64,000 nt of DNA, from assembly GCA_018894105.1 (NCBI GenBank), contig CM032129.1, positions 33,311,468 to 33,375,467 of the forward strand, given 5' to 3'. The DNA is from Jacaranda mimosifolia (taxonomy: Eukaryota; Streptophyta; Magnoliopsida; Lamiales; Bignoniaceae). The notes beneath the pieces are model-generated. The model had not been told where the DNA came from, searched no databases, and worked only from the letters and a program-made list of their open reading frames with translations. The translations under genes and the position numbers were made by a program. Positions 30,122-41,668 of this stretch are shown here, piece after piece (the stretch's first letter is position 1; each line of letters starts with the position of its first letter).

Positions 30122-32526
30122 ATCTGCAAAGCCAAAATTTAGGATGAAAACCAACAGTCACGCTCCACCAGAAATTTCTCTTAGTTTTTCCAACTCCACT
30201 GACCCAGACAAGTAACCAAGATAAGCATGCATGGGAGAAGATTTGGACAAACTTCATGACAAATTTCCCACTCTCAAATCAACCTAGCCCGTTCCATTTA
30301 TCAAAGGTACAAACAAAAAACTTTTTATTTTACCACAATGATCCAGTAACACCACATGTTATCCAAAGAAAAAAGAAAATTGAAAACAAAATCTTTTTGC
30401 CGGCAAACTAAAAGCCACAACAAAAGAGTCCTTCAGCTAAATGTCCCACAATTATCCTCTCCAAATTACCACCATCATCAACAAGTTTCACACAATCACC
30501 CACCCAAAAGGAAGGAGGAAACGACAGAGATCTCGCATAGAAATTTCACAAATCTGAAAATTTGTAGCAATTGAATTACTAGCAGAAAAATTTAATTGCA
30601 AACAGATGAGGAGAATTTCTCACCACCAGGGAAGCTGACAGATTGTCGTAAGCAAAAGCGCCGACCCCCAAGATTGAATTTCCCGGAACTGCAAACCGGA
30701 TGAGCAGATTACTGTAACAACAACAAATAATAATAGATAAAAATATATATATAGTGTAATCAGATCTTGTGGGATTGCAATTGGATTAGATTAGATTGAA
30801 TTTTGTTCTTTTCTTCTCCGTGGGAAATCGTAAAAAGCTGGGTTTGACTTTTCTACAGATTGTCTTCCAACGGAGAAGACTTCTATTAGAAAACTCTTTT
30901 CTCTTTCTTCGCCTACGTAGTTAAATATATATAATATGGATATATTTGTTTTACAATATGTTTTTCTTTTTTTAAATAATATTCTAAGTCCATATACTTT
31001 GTTAAACGACCATAATACCCTCAACTACTCAATTCGAGTGTGTGGATGTCGAATAAAATTTAATTATTAATAAATAATAATTATTTAATTAATATATAGA
31101 AAGTATTTAAAATAAAAATAAGTAAATTATTAATATATAATAATTATTTAATTAATATATAAAAATATTTAAAAAAGAAAAAAAAATCATAAACCGACTC
31201 GTGAGTTTTTTATCAACTAGATCAAAGCTCAAACTATAATCGAGCCGGCTCAACTCATCTTATACCCCTATTTTGTCAATTCCAAAAAATAAATATTGCA
31301 AAAAAATTAATTTGTATTTTTATAGTATGTATTTAATTGAATTTTGATTTTTAGGTTTAATCCAATTTTTAGATATCAGCTTTCATTTTGATTGATATTA
31401 ATTTGATTAGGGATGGCAACGGAGTGGGTTGGAACTGGTTTTGACTCAATTGGAACCCGCCTGCAAAGATTTCAAACAACCCCTACCCGATCTGCGGGTT
31501 TTAAAAGTGAAAACTCGAACCCTACTCGCAATGTAAATGCAAAACCCGAACCCTACCCGATCCTATCCGCACCTAATTAATATTTTTTTTAAAAATATTA
31601 TCCACTATACAATTAACGAAATATTACAGTTTTAACTTAAATATCATATAAATTTTACATAAAACAAACAAATAGTAAGCTTTTGAGTATTTTCTAAGCA
31701 TTTTGAATATACTCTTGGGTACAATTAACAAAATATTACAGTTTTTAACTCAAATATCATATAAATTTTACTTAAAATGAATAAATAGAAAGCTTTTGAG
31801 CATTTTCTAAACATTCTAAATCTATTCTTGGGAGTCACAATTGTGAGAAATGGAAAGGAAATAAAAAAATAATAACATAGTTTAGGATTTGTTGTATATA
31901 TATTTTTTGTAAAAACCTAAATTAAATAATATATATAAATACTTGGAGGCGGGTTTACTATAAACCCAAACCCGACCCAACCCGATCCGATTTGCTAGGG
32001 CAGGTTTTCTACCCGCCCTGATCGGAGCAATCGGAGTGGATACTCGCGAGTAGATCGGACATAAATTATTATCCCTAAATTTGTTCCAATTGTTAATATC
32101 AATGATAGTCATTGTTACTGTTTGGCCTATAAATCATTTCTTTTGAATTGTCTCTATGATGTTGTGCTATTTATTTTTCATGTTAGTACAAATTTAATCT
32201 CATCAAGCTTGGACATAAATTGTTACGAGTATTTCCAGATCTCAAGTTACAAGTGTGCAAGGGTCACAAATCAATGTGAGTGACTATATCTTAGGAGAGT
32301 AGCCCAGGATTACCACATTGCCTGTAAGAATTACAGCTACTATTAAAACAGAGTACTGGCTTTTAATCTGGGTAATATCTCTATTCTTAAATATTAGTAT
32401 AAGAAAAGAAAAAAAATGCAATAAAGAGTACAAGTCTTGTAATCCTGGTTCAAAGCATTGGATCTGATAGTGATTTTATACATAAATAGTTTTGGTAGAG
32501 CTATTGATAGATGCATGATTTGTTGA
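30122..32526. other. LSD1 upstream region and VPS2.3 downstream region
   Basis: The LSD1 promoter and leader exon lie near 30.6-30.9 kb. A sequence at about 31040-31270 ends with a hAT-like terminus (opposite strand TAGGGGTATAAGATGAGTTG) whose partner end I could not find. The hAT element at 31408-32077 is listed separately. The VPS2.3 3' untranslated region lies just below 32527. No protein gene is visible. Confidence 0.55.
31408..32077. mobile_element. Non-autonomous hAT element (670 bp)
   Basis: The left end is TAGGGATGGCAACGGAGTGG and the right end on the opposite strand is TAGGGATAATAATTTATGTC. Both start with the hAT-type TAGGGAT. The flanks AATTTGAT (31400-31407) and AATTTGTT (32078-32085) are an 8-bp duplication with one mismatch. 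Inner arms share GGGTTGG/AACCCG-type words. Inside, a 30-40 bp segment containing CAATTAACRAAATATTACAG occurs twice (near 31610 and 31727). No coding capacity. Confidence 0.75.
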
Positions 32527-32950
32527 TCATATTCGTCGGAGAGATGCCAGCCTTTTCTCAAGGTCTTCAACATCAGTTGATGCAGCAGTGCTGTGAATTC
32601 ACGTAAAAAGGTCATTATCAGAAAAGGTCATTATCAGAAAAGAGAGTGATTAAAAGAAAAGGGAGATTTGCCAATGGTGGTCCAGGAAGAAAGGCACTCC
32701 CAAAACATGAAAAGGATCATACACAAACTCTGCACCAAATTGTGGTCTAGAGGCTTTGTGAAAAAGGGGTCATACAAGAAAAAGGGACCGTGCTGATAGA
32801 GATAAGACATACTTCCCTCTGAAAAGGGGAAGCAGAAAAGGGAGAAAGATAAGAGAACTTCTAGGATCAGAGACCAGGAGACATACCTAGGGGCAACGTT
32901 TTCAACTTTCTTTGAAGCAATCCGCCCTTTTGGAGCCGAAGATAACTGTT

Positions 32951-32984
<34 letters not shown>

Positions 32985-35900
32985 TTAGAATCCGAGACCT
33001 TTTTTGTCTGTGATCAGTTTTTTTTTTTTTTTGTACATTTATAGCAACAATATGGAAGAAGAGGATTAGATTTATGTATAAGTTTAAAAAGAAGCCAACC
33101 TGTGATGCAATGTCAACACCAATCTCATCAAGCACCTAAAGAAAAAATGAATTCACAAAAAAAGTTATGTCAGAAGTTTGAACAGGGAAAAGAAAGAAAG
33201 AAAGAAAGGAGGATTAGGTTCTTGTAATGGAGTCATTAATCCACCTGGTTGGTAAGTTCTTCAGTTTCTTCTTCAGCCTCATCTTTGTCTAATGTCTCAT
33301 CAATTGCCTCAGACATCATTTCAATCTGAATAGAAAACAGATTAGTAATATGTTATGAGAATGTACTTGGGTCTAACAATAAGAAAGTAAAACTCCCAGA
33401 AGCAAATTAACCACAATGTTTAAACATAACTGGAGAGGAGACAGTTTTTCATTTACAATGCTTGCCAAAATCCTTTCAATATAACCAATGACACCACATT
33501 GCAACATAATATTCTTTCAAAGTAATCACCGCCTATTGAGGACCAAGGAAAATAGACCAAGACCAAGTTAAAAAATTTACCGTCATGTCCATCTGCGCCG
33601 ACTGTTTCTGGAATTCTTTGATCATTTTGGTCTGTTTTGCAGGTTCCATTTGCTGAAACAGAAACATGAAAAATTGAGTAATTCATTGAATATAGTAATC
33701 CCATCTTTATCTTGGCCAGAATAGAATCAGAGTCCATATAATTACACTTCTGAATCAGGTGAAGGAAAGCTACTAACTAAATGCCAGGCCCCAAGTATAG
33801 CAATGCTAAAATAAACCATATGCAAATCAGTCTGATATAAGCCTATCCCATCCAATGAAAAGTATCAAAAGATTTAATCATGATCAGTGAAGTTGTCATG
33901 AAGCGTGAGTAGACAAATAGAATTGACTGAGTAAAGCTGGTTTGGCATAACCATGTCATGTTTCAAACACCTACCTTGTTCATAGCAGTCATAGCTTTGG
34001 TTGCACCTTTCATACCAGTTGAAATGGAAGTGCTGGCATACATTGCCTATACAGGTAGCAAAAATATGTAGTTAGAGAACAAAATAAGGAGTACCAAATA
34101 TGTTAAGAATGGAAACAATTTATAGTTATATGATGTTATTTCATTCCAAGTCATGATTTCACCTAGTGTGAATATAGCAATGACCTGTGTATGAGTTGCC
34201 ACGCCTCTGATCTGCGCACGACTTCCTTGCAAGTTCGTAATTTGCTGCCGCAGCCGAACTAATTGGCGAGCTAAGATTCTAGTGGCAGCCTAGTTAGACA
34301 AGAAAAGAAAATCAAATGTAAATAATTTGCGTCAACTTACCATATCTCAACAACTTTCAAATGAACTCAAGAATCAATGTAAAGTATCTGAATCATCAAT
34401 AGTCCCGCCGTACATAGTTATTAAAGGCGAGAGGCGGGCGGGAGGTCAATTTTTAAGGTGAGAGGCGGGCGACCAAAAGGCGAAGGAGACGACAATTTAA
34501 AAATATATATATATATATATAAATATATGTAGTGTGAAAATTCTAAAAAACATATAGACATATAAATAATGTTAAAAAAAATCCAAATTCACACTATAAA
34601 AGTTCATTCATAACTCATAAAAGTACTAATCTATAGTTAATTAACAATAGATAATTATATGTCATCCTCATCCCCACTCAAATCTAATGCAAACTCATCA
34701 TCTTCATGGCTTCAAGCTGTAAATGTAAAATAATATATTAGATTTTACAGTAAAGTATGAATAAAACAAAATAAATAAAAAAAACAGCAAAAATAGAAAA
34801 AAGAATAACAAAAAACAGCAAAATAAATAAATAAATAAAACTGAAATAAAATAAAAAAAATTTAAAAACAGCAACAAAAACAAATGAAAACAGTAAAAAG
34901 GATAAAAAATAAACATAAATAATTATTAAAAATGGAAAGAAAAAAAAAAAAAAAAAAAAAAAAGCATAAACATTAGTTTAAAATAAGTTAAATAAAGATA
35001 GAAAAGTTAGAACCTGGTTTTTATACATAAAAACAAAAAACAGAAAAGAAAAAGAATATAAAAAAAAAAAAGCAGAAAAAGCAAAAACTGTACCTGCCGG
35101 CGGCGGCCGGAGGCGGAAGCCGGCATCGGACCGGCGGAAAGGAGCGGCGAACCGGCTGGTTGGGTTTGGGCACAGTGGGTAACATGCACAGAAGTGGGCC
35201 AAGGCTTTTTTCATCTCGCTGCCTAGGGTTTTTTTTTGGGGTAATTTTCCTTTTCCATTTTTTTTTTTTTTTAAAAAGGCCTGTCTGGGCGAGGCGCAGC
35301 AAGGCGCCTGCCCATGGGCGCCTGGGGCGGCCCAGGCGAGCGCCTTTAATAACAGTGCCGCCGTATAAAGCTAGGAAAAAGACCACCTCAAACTCTCAAC
35401 ATCTAGAGAATGCACACATAGCAACACGTGAAAAGGTACCAACCATGATTATTGCTCCTAATTTAAGAACAAATGACAACTGAATAAAGCCTTCAAAATT
35501 AGAATTCCACTGCAAGATAGTATCTCAGGCACATTATTCTTGCAAACATGTTTCAGATTAAGTAGAGATCTTTATTTTACTTCATGTGGTGTCCTTCCAA
35601 GTGCTGCACTAGTTAGAACACCTATCGTGAACAAAACTCAAACTTAAAATTTTTTTGAGAATGACATCTACAGTATATCATGGTATTTCCCTGGAAAACC
35701 CCATAGCCCCAAAGCATCGTTTGGAACATGTCCAAACTGGAAGTAAGCAAAAAATATAACCATCAAAACTTGCCTCATTTCCTGTTTTAGCTGTTTTCTT
35801 GATCTCTGCCACTAGTTTCTTCTCCTAAAAATTGCAGAAAAAAGGTGAGCTTCCTCATTAGATTACTCAAAGCAAGTGGATGAATGAAGATTGACAGGAA

Positions 35901-38095
35901 TTAGTAGCAGCAGATCAATAGATTGCCAAGTGATAAATAACTTACCTCCAATTGTAAAGATGAAATCTCACGTTCAATGCCTGTGATGGTACAAAATCAA
36001 TAGAGAAACTCAAGAAGAAAATTTAGGGCAAAGCAAGCAGATCCATATTATACATGTGTTACTCTATAAGCTAATATGTCCAATTCTGAAACCATAGGTT
36101 TATTGGTGGACAATTAACATGGATAATACCTCACACCAGACAAGTTCCACTTTTTTTAATTGCTGTTCACAGAAACCTTCTATGTTACATGAGAGATCAA
36201 CTTTAACAGAAGGTGAGCTAGTTTGCCAAGATGTTCTTCTTTTTCTATTTTCACTGTGAATTGACCTATCGCAAAGTTTTGCTGAGATGAAACTTGAAAG
36301 CAACTTCCCATTGCTACTTTCAGTTATCACTCAATGTGTTGATGTGGCATCAGATTCAACTGCCACTGCTTATTCATTGCACCCTTTAGTTATTATTTGA
36401 TGCAAGCTGTGAAACAATAATAATGATCACATGAAAACTGGTGATGGGGTAGTTGATTAGCCGTGAAATACAGGATTTCTCAAGCAAGAAACTGAATAAA
36501 AACTACACAATGAAAAGTGATATTAGGATCAAAATATTTACAAAAACTATAAAGCTTTAAACATTTGATAACCATGTAATCAGTCCTCTATCTAATTGTT
36601 AGAGATAAAAGAGTTCGATGTCTACTTTTGTCAACAATGGTCAGACCATCAAAATATCAATAGTCAACAAATTCCTCCCAGTGCTAGCACTTAAGTGAAA
36701 ATGTAAAAAAATTCGCTATATTATGCCATAGCAAGCCTCTCAAAATGCCTATGAAGACACTTGCAATACTAACTCAAATATTGTTAAGGTTTTGAGCAAA
36801 TCATCGTGCTTGGCAGATGGATGATCAATTATGCAAAATCATAGATCACATGCAATCAAGTTCTGTTTCTCCCAGTGCTAGCACTTAAGTGAAAATGTAA
36901 AAAAATTCGCTATATTATGCCATAGCAAGCCTCTCAAAATGCCTATGAAGACACTTGCAATACTAACTCATATATTGTTAAGGTTTTGAGCAAATCATCG
37001 TGCTTGGCAGATGGATGATCAATTATGCAAAATCATAGAACACATGCAATCAAGTTCTGTTTCCCGATGGAATTCACCTTGATTTCTCTGTTAATCATCC
37101 CTATATTAGCTTGATTTAGGACTATAAAAAGGTGTGTACATGAGACATTGTACGTTGGGCACTCTCAGAGGTATCAGAAACTATCCATCACAACCGAAAT
37201 CAAATGACAATCAAAAAGAATTAAAACTGGTCATGAATGTGGGACACAGATACTTGCAATTGTAGTCATATTTTTAGTGTTTCATTTGTTAAGTGAAGTA
37301 TAAATAAAAATGGGCCCTGAATAAGCTAGTTCCACTCTAGAAGCTGCAAGAGAACCTCGGAATGGAATATAGTAATGCTGCTTATGACAAATAAGGTTTT
37401 TTTCGTATAACTGACGTAGTTCTTGAAGACAAATTCAATTAATCTGAAGTCCAAAAGAAAGCTAATTCTTCATCATGTAAGAGAAGCTTCACTTGCACCA
37501 AATATGACTGTTATTCTCCTCATAACTTATAGCCTTTGGCACATTCAATAGCCAGTTGTTCTATGTGCTAAAGAGAAAACTCCAATAATATCATTGGGAA
37601 AGCTAATAAGCTTAAAGTACCTCTAGTGGCAACCGCCATTTCCCTTTTGCTCGTTCTCAGTGCATCTGCAGAAGTACCAAAGTATCATTGATCAAATTCT
37701 TCTAACCAATCGAGTACATCCCCCACCCCAGACGTCCAAATATAGCAAATGAGGTTAAGAGGGCTGAAGGGGGACAAAACGGGAGGAGGGTTCTTCCAAA
37801 AAGGGATTTAAGATTAATAGAAAATAAATAAATATATTTATTGGCAATAACTCGACTCAAGAAATAGTGGAAGCTGATGTTGAACAGTAAAATCCAGTGA
37901 AAATGCAGCGAGTTGAGAACAGCTTTGATGTATGATGATGTCTAGCAAATCATATGTCAGTGTCCGTGGAAATGCCAATAACAAAAAACCCCATAACAAG
38001 AATTAAAGAAGAAAATAAAGAGGAAAAATAAAAAAGAAAACGAGAAAAGGGTTACCTTTAGGCGAAGTTTTCTTCTTGAAGATGCTGAGATTCAT
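32527..38095 (-). CDS. VPS2.3: ESCRT-III subunit VPS2.3 (CHMP2-like, Snf7 family)
   Basis: Core ESCRT-III component that polymerises on endosomal membranes and recruits the AAA ATPase VPS4 for multivesicular body sorting. Eleven exons: 38095-38056, 37665-37621, 35980-35946, 35824-35774, 34289-34185, 34046-33975, 33652-33581, 33325-33245, 33135-33100, 32945-32887, 32590-32527. They total 660 nt, 219 aa, in frame. The N-terminus MNLSIFKKKTSPKDALRTSK and the body (TGNEAATRILARQLVRL, NLQGSRAQIRGVATHTQ) match plant VPS2.3 better than VPS2.1 or VPS2.2. Helical, basic N-terminal and acidic C-terminal halves (DKDEAEEETEELTNQ) follow the ESCRT-III plan. The C-terminus VEDLEKRLASLRRI is a MIM1 motif that binds the VPS4 MIT domain. 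Intron 4 has a GC-AG boundary (GAG|GCAAGT at 35774/35773). Introns 2 and 4 carry a tandem duplication and a hAT insertion. Confidence 0.95.
32949..32984 (-). repeat. (GA/CT)n tract serving as splice polypyrimidine tract
   Basis: On the VPS2.3 sense strand this CT microsatellite ends a few bases before the acceptor TTTCTCTCAACAG of exon 10 (starting 32945), so it occupies the polypyrimidine position. A poly-T run at about 33018-33031 on the plus strand lies in the same intron. Confidence 0.75.
34413..35357. mobile_element. hAT-type element in VPS2.3 intron 4 (945 bp, perfect 8-bp TSD)
   Basis: The left end is CATAGTTATTAAAGGCG and the right end on the opposite strand is CACTGTTATTAAAGGCG. Both flanks are exactly CCGCCGTA (34405-34412 and 35358-35365), an 8-bp target-site duplication as in hAT elements. 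The outer arms are GC-rich (GGCGGGCG and GGCGCC words); the interior has long A-rich stretches and a GC-rich segment at about 35095-35150. Minus-strand open frames of 70-121 codons inside are low-complexity and not called genes. The identical duplication suggests a fairly recent insertion. Confidence 0.85.
36675..37062. repeat. 194-bp tandem duplication in VPS2.3 intron 2
   Basis: Two head-to-tail copies, 36675-36868 and 36869-37062, each begin around CTCCCAGTGCTAGCACTTAA and end around CATGCAATCAAGTTCTGTTT. I see only two clear internal base differences (AACTCAAATA/AACTCATATA and ATAGATCAC/ATAGAACAC), so the duplication is recent. Non-coding. Confidence 0.9.
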
Positions 38096-38433
38096 TCTTG
38101 CTGTAAAAGCTGTTAAATTTCGGCACCCTCAACAACAGAAACCCTAAAAATGGAACAAGCAAATATTTGGGAAGATCTGAGCACGAAATTTTGAGAGGTT
38201 TAATTCAAGGGGCCATAGTTTAAGAGTGAGGGAGAGATTTTTCTTTGATTTCTCACTCTCAAACTAGGAAAGTCGAGGGGGCCGACTACTGGCCTCGAGG
38301 AGCGTGCTTTGTTCATTGCATATCCAACGGCTAGGATCTTAGTAGCCGTTGCAATTATATTGACTAAAATGCCCGTGCTGTTTGCAGAATTTTGGTTTTA
38401 AATAAAAATAGTGTTTTGATTTCCAGTTGTCAA

Positions 38434-38754
38434 GTTCCCATTTGGTTCTATTTCCATAATCCTTTTGTTCTACTTTCTACTATTTCAAAAATAAAATACA
38501 TTATTTTTTATATATTTTTATTTAATATTATTTTTATTTTTATTTTCAAAATACATTCTCCAATAATATTTTTTTTTTCTCTATTCTATTATTTCTATCT
38601 CTCTCCACTTACAACCTATTAAAATTAATATAATCATTATTTTTCCAACAATTCATCCAAAAAGAACTCATTTTCAACTCATTTCTACTAACTTTTCAAA
38701 TTTTAGAAATGATAAAAATAAAAATTGAAAATGAAAATGAAATGCATTGGGAAC
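38434..38754. mobile_element. MITE-like element upstream of VPS2.3 (321 bp)
   Basis: The left end GTTCCCATTTGGTTCTATTT and the right end (opposite strand) GTTCCCAATGCATTTCATTT form an imperfect inverted repeat, with TTTCATTTTTATTTT-type arms facing each other. A target-site duplication is not clear. Confidence 0.55.
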
Positions 38755-39232
38755 AATGCAGGTAAATAATTGGGAAACACATTCCAAACAATGTTGTTCA
38801 ATATAAAAGTTCAAAGATAAAACACAATCAGAACTATAAGGTGACAATTCAATAAGTTCTAACTTCTAACTTTGTTTTGAAGGATTTAAACCTAAATAGA
38901 CACAATTGGGACTATACGGTGGCGGTTCAATTAATCTAACTCATAATTTCTCATAAGAATAAAGAATGTTGGTATTAAACTCATTCATGGGACGTACCCA
39001 TGTTTGATGGAGTGGGTGAACGTATTCGTGAAGAATCTTCATATGAAAATGAAATACTTGGTGTGCATAATGAAGAAAATAATACAAAATCAAAAGTAGC
39101 TCTACTTTACGATCATATGAATAAATGATAGCGAGTTATGGTGGAATTTTTTTTGAGATATTAATGAACCAGACGTGGTGCGTGAACTAATTATGACATG
39201 TTTCAGTCTAAATGGTTTTTTAACAAAACTTT

Positions 39233-41668
39233 AGGGCTAAATAAGCATAACCCCCTGTAAAATTCGAAATTGCCACAAATCCCCCTGTATAAATAATGGA
39301 GTCTAATCAATACCATATGTTTTGTCAAAATTGTCTCACTCGCCACATGTCCGTTTTTTGATTTGATAAAAAAAAAAGAAAAGAAAATATCCAAATTGCC
39401 CTTATGTGTGCTGAGGAGGATTTTGGCCAATCTTACAATTTTCTCTCAATTGTTTCTTCTTACATTTGGCGTATTTTAAATTATATACTCAATAATATTA
39501 AAATAATAAATATATCTAAAATAATTTAATTAATTTTTTAAAATTAAAATAAATTAAAAATTAAAAACCCTAAACCCTAAAATTGTTTTGGAGAAATATA
39601 ACCAAATATATCATCATTTTCCCTCCAAAATTTCCATTTTTCAAAATATACATACATTATAAAATATAGATATTATATATTTTATTATTATTTTAACAAT
39701 AAAAAAATCAATCAATTTCATTTTCATTCCAAAAATCCAACAAAAAAGTGTTAATTCGATTGCTACAGTAAAAAATATTTCATCCAAAACATAAACAAAC
39801 ATACCAAAATACAAATTTCACATTCTCCAATAATTCATTTTTTCAAAATACATAATAAAATCATACAAAAAATATAAGCAAACATTCCCATAGATTTTTA
39901 AGGTTTTTAATTTTTAATTTATTTTTAAGATTTACTTAAGAACATTAAATTTATAAATAGGTCTAAAATAATGTAATTCATTATCTATTAATTTAAATAA
40001 TAACTATTATTATTAATATAAAAAGAATATATATACATACATATATATATATAATTATACTACACTTTTCCTTCCCCCTCCCCAACTAGGGGTATAAACG
40101 GATTGAATAAACTGCTTTTATATTCTTATTCGTTAAACTTTTCGAATATTTAGATATGGATACGGATTTGATAGATATTTAAAAATGATATCCAAATTCG
40201 TATACGTTGGATATGATCAGATTCGGATATATCCGTATTTGATTATAATTATTCAAATGCATTCATATTTTATTAAATTTATCCATATTCGAATTATTGT
40301 TTTATATTCACATTCGATAATAATTATTTATATATCCATTTATGAATATCCAAATACGTGAATTTGTAAACCTATAACAAATACATATTTTAATTAATAG
40401 AATGAATCATATATAATTTCATTAAAATGAAAGCAATAAAACAAATAGCATAATTTTTAGTTAATAATCGACTTTATAATTGATTATTAGTATTTATTAT
40501 TAATAATAATGGCATTTAAGTATATAATTATAAAATCAACCAACAATAATTATGTTGATTAACTTTATTCTTTAATTTTTTCTCTATATTATTTTTTCTT
40601 CATAATTCTTCAATTATAATTTATATATATATATATATATATGAATTATGAGATTTCTATTGAAAAATATAAACAATATATTATTTAATAAATATATATT
40701 CAGATTGGATATGCCATTATTATATCCGTATCCCTTTATAATCGGATATCTACTATCGAATACGGATAATATCTGTTTTAAATGGATGCAGATAAATTTT
40801 GTATAAACGAATACGAATGTGAACGATAAACGAATTTCGAATATCCATGGCCCCAACCAAACACCCAGCCCTCGACATAGCTGTCGACCAACCACCGCCG
40901 TCGTAGTGGCCTCTCGAGCCAATGATCGTGCCAAGCAGCACCCTTCCCCCCAAACCACCCACGTGCACTCCCCTCCCCTTCAACCAAGCCGCTGGTTGCA
41001 GGGGGCCGCGGCCAGATCTGGCACAGTGGCCATGGCAGGCGGCCCTGGCCAGATTTGTTGGCCAGCAGCCGACTGTGCATCTGGCCACGATCACTTAGGC
41101 TTGGTCACTGTGGCCATGGCTGCCATGGCCGTGGTAGTCGGGGGTGGGAGTTGGCCGTTGAGGGTGGTATGTATACATATTTATATTTATATATTATATA
41201 TATGTATTTAAAACATATTTGTATTTTAAAATGTCTTTTTGGGTAATATGTATTTATATTTCTTATATTGTACATATATACTTAAAATATAAGGGGTAGA
41301 GGCATATTTATTTTTTGTTGTTGTTGTTTTTGTGTATTTTTATTTGTGTTAGTTTTTAATATGTAATATGTTGGTTTTTTGGTTTTTATATATAACTTTA
41401 TTTTTTTATGCTTTTTTTGCATTTTTAATTTTATGTTTTAGTTTTTAAACTTCATATTAAAAAAAAGGCCAATTAAACCCATAGAGGACATTCTGGACAA
41501 TTCATAGGCAAAATAGCATGTCCTATCCACACACTCAGCGCGTGACCCCCATCTAGGGGTATGGTGGCAATTTTGACAAAATACATGGTATTGGTTAGAC
41601 TTAATTTTTTACACAGGAAGTTTTGTGGCAATTTCAAATTTCACAGGGGGTTATGCGTATTTAGCCCC
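39233..41668. mobile_element. Mutator-like element (2436 bp) with 101-bp TIRs and 9-bp TSD
   Basis: The left end AGGGCTAAATAAGCATAACC (39233 on) and the right end read on the other strand GGGGCTAAATACGCATAACC (41668 back) stay similar for about 101 bp, to GTTTTGTCAAAATTG / ATTTTGTCAAAATTG at 39333 and 41568. Both flanks are CAAAACTTT (39224-39232 and 41669-41677), an exact 9-bp duplication, the Mutator hallmark. No transposase is visible. The interior holds a nested palindromic AT-rich element (about 40088-40850) and a strongly GC-rich segment (about 40851-41170) that could be a captured gene fragment. Open frames in that segment (100-130 codons) lack recognisable domains. Confidence 0.85.
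40088..40850. mobile_element. Nested AT-rich fold-back element inside the MULE
   Basis: The left arm (from AGGGGTATAAACGGATTG) and the right arm (ending ACGAATTTCGAATATCCATGG) both carry repeated GGATAY, CGAATAY and TATCCGTATY words in inverted orientation. The flanks CCCCAACT (40080-40087) and CCCCAACC (40851-40858) may be an 8-bp duplication with one mismatch. The ends are not well conserved, so class and limits are tentative. Confidence 0.4.

Noticed and set aside
35021..35483. Overlapping 107-121 codon frames on both strands inside the 945-bp element
   Set aside because: They arise from the GC-rich arms and poly-A/T runs of the hAT-type element; products are low-complexity (poly-Phe, poly-Lys).
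39561..39580. Telomere-like AAACCCTAAACCCTAAA
   Set aside because: Only two to three repeat units inside a transposon; such short stretches are common in plant DNA and do not mark a telomere or interstitial array.
40753..41246. Several 63-130 codon frames in the GC-rich part of the MULE
   Set aside because: All three frames of both strands are open here, as expected for GC-rich, stop-poor DNA. No conserved domain is visible, so I report a possible captured fragment, not a gene.
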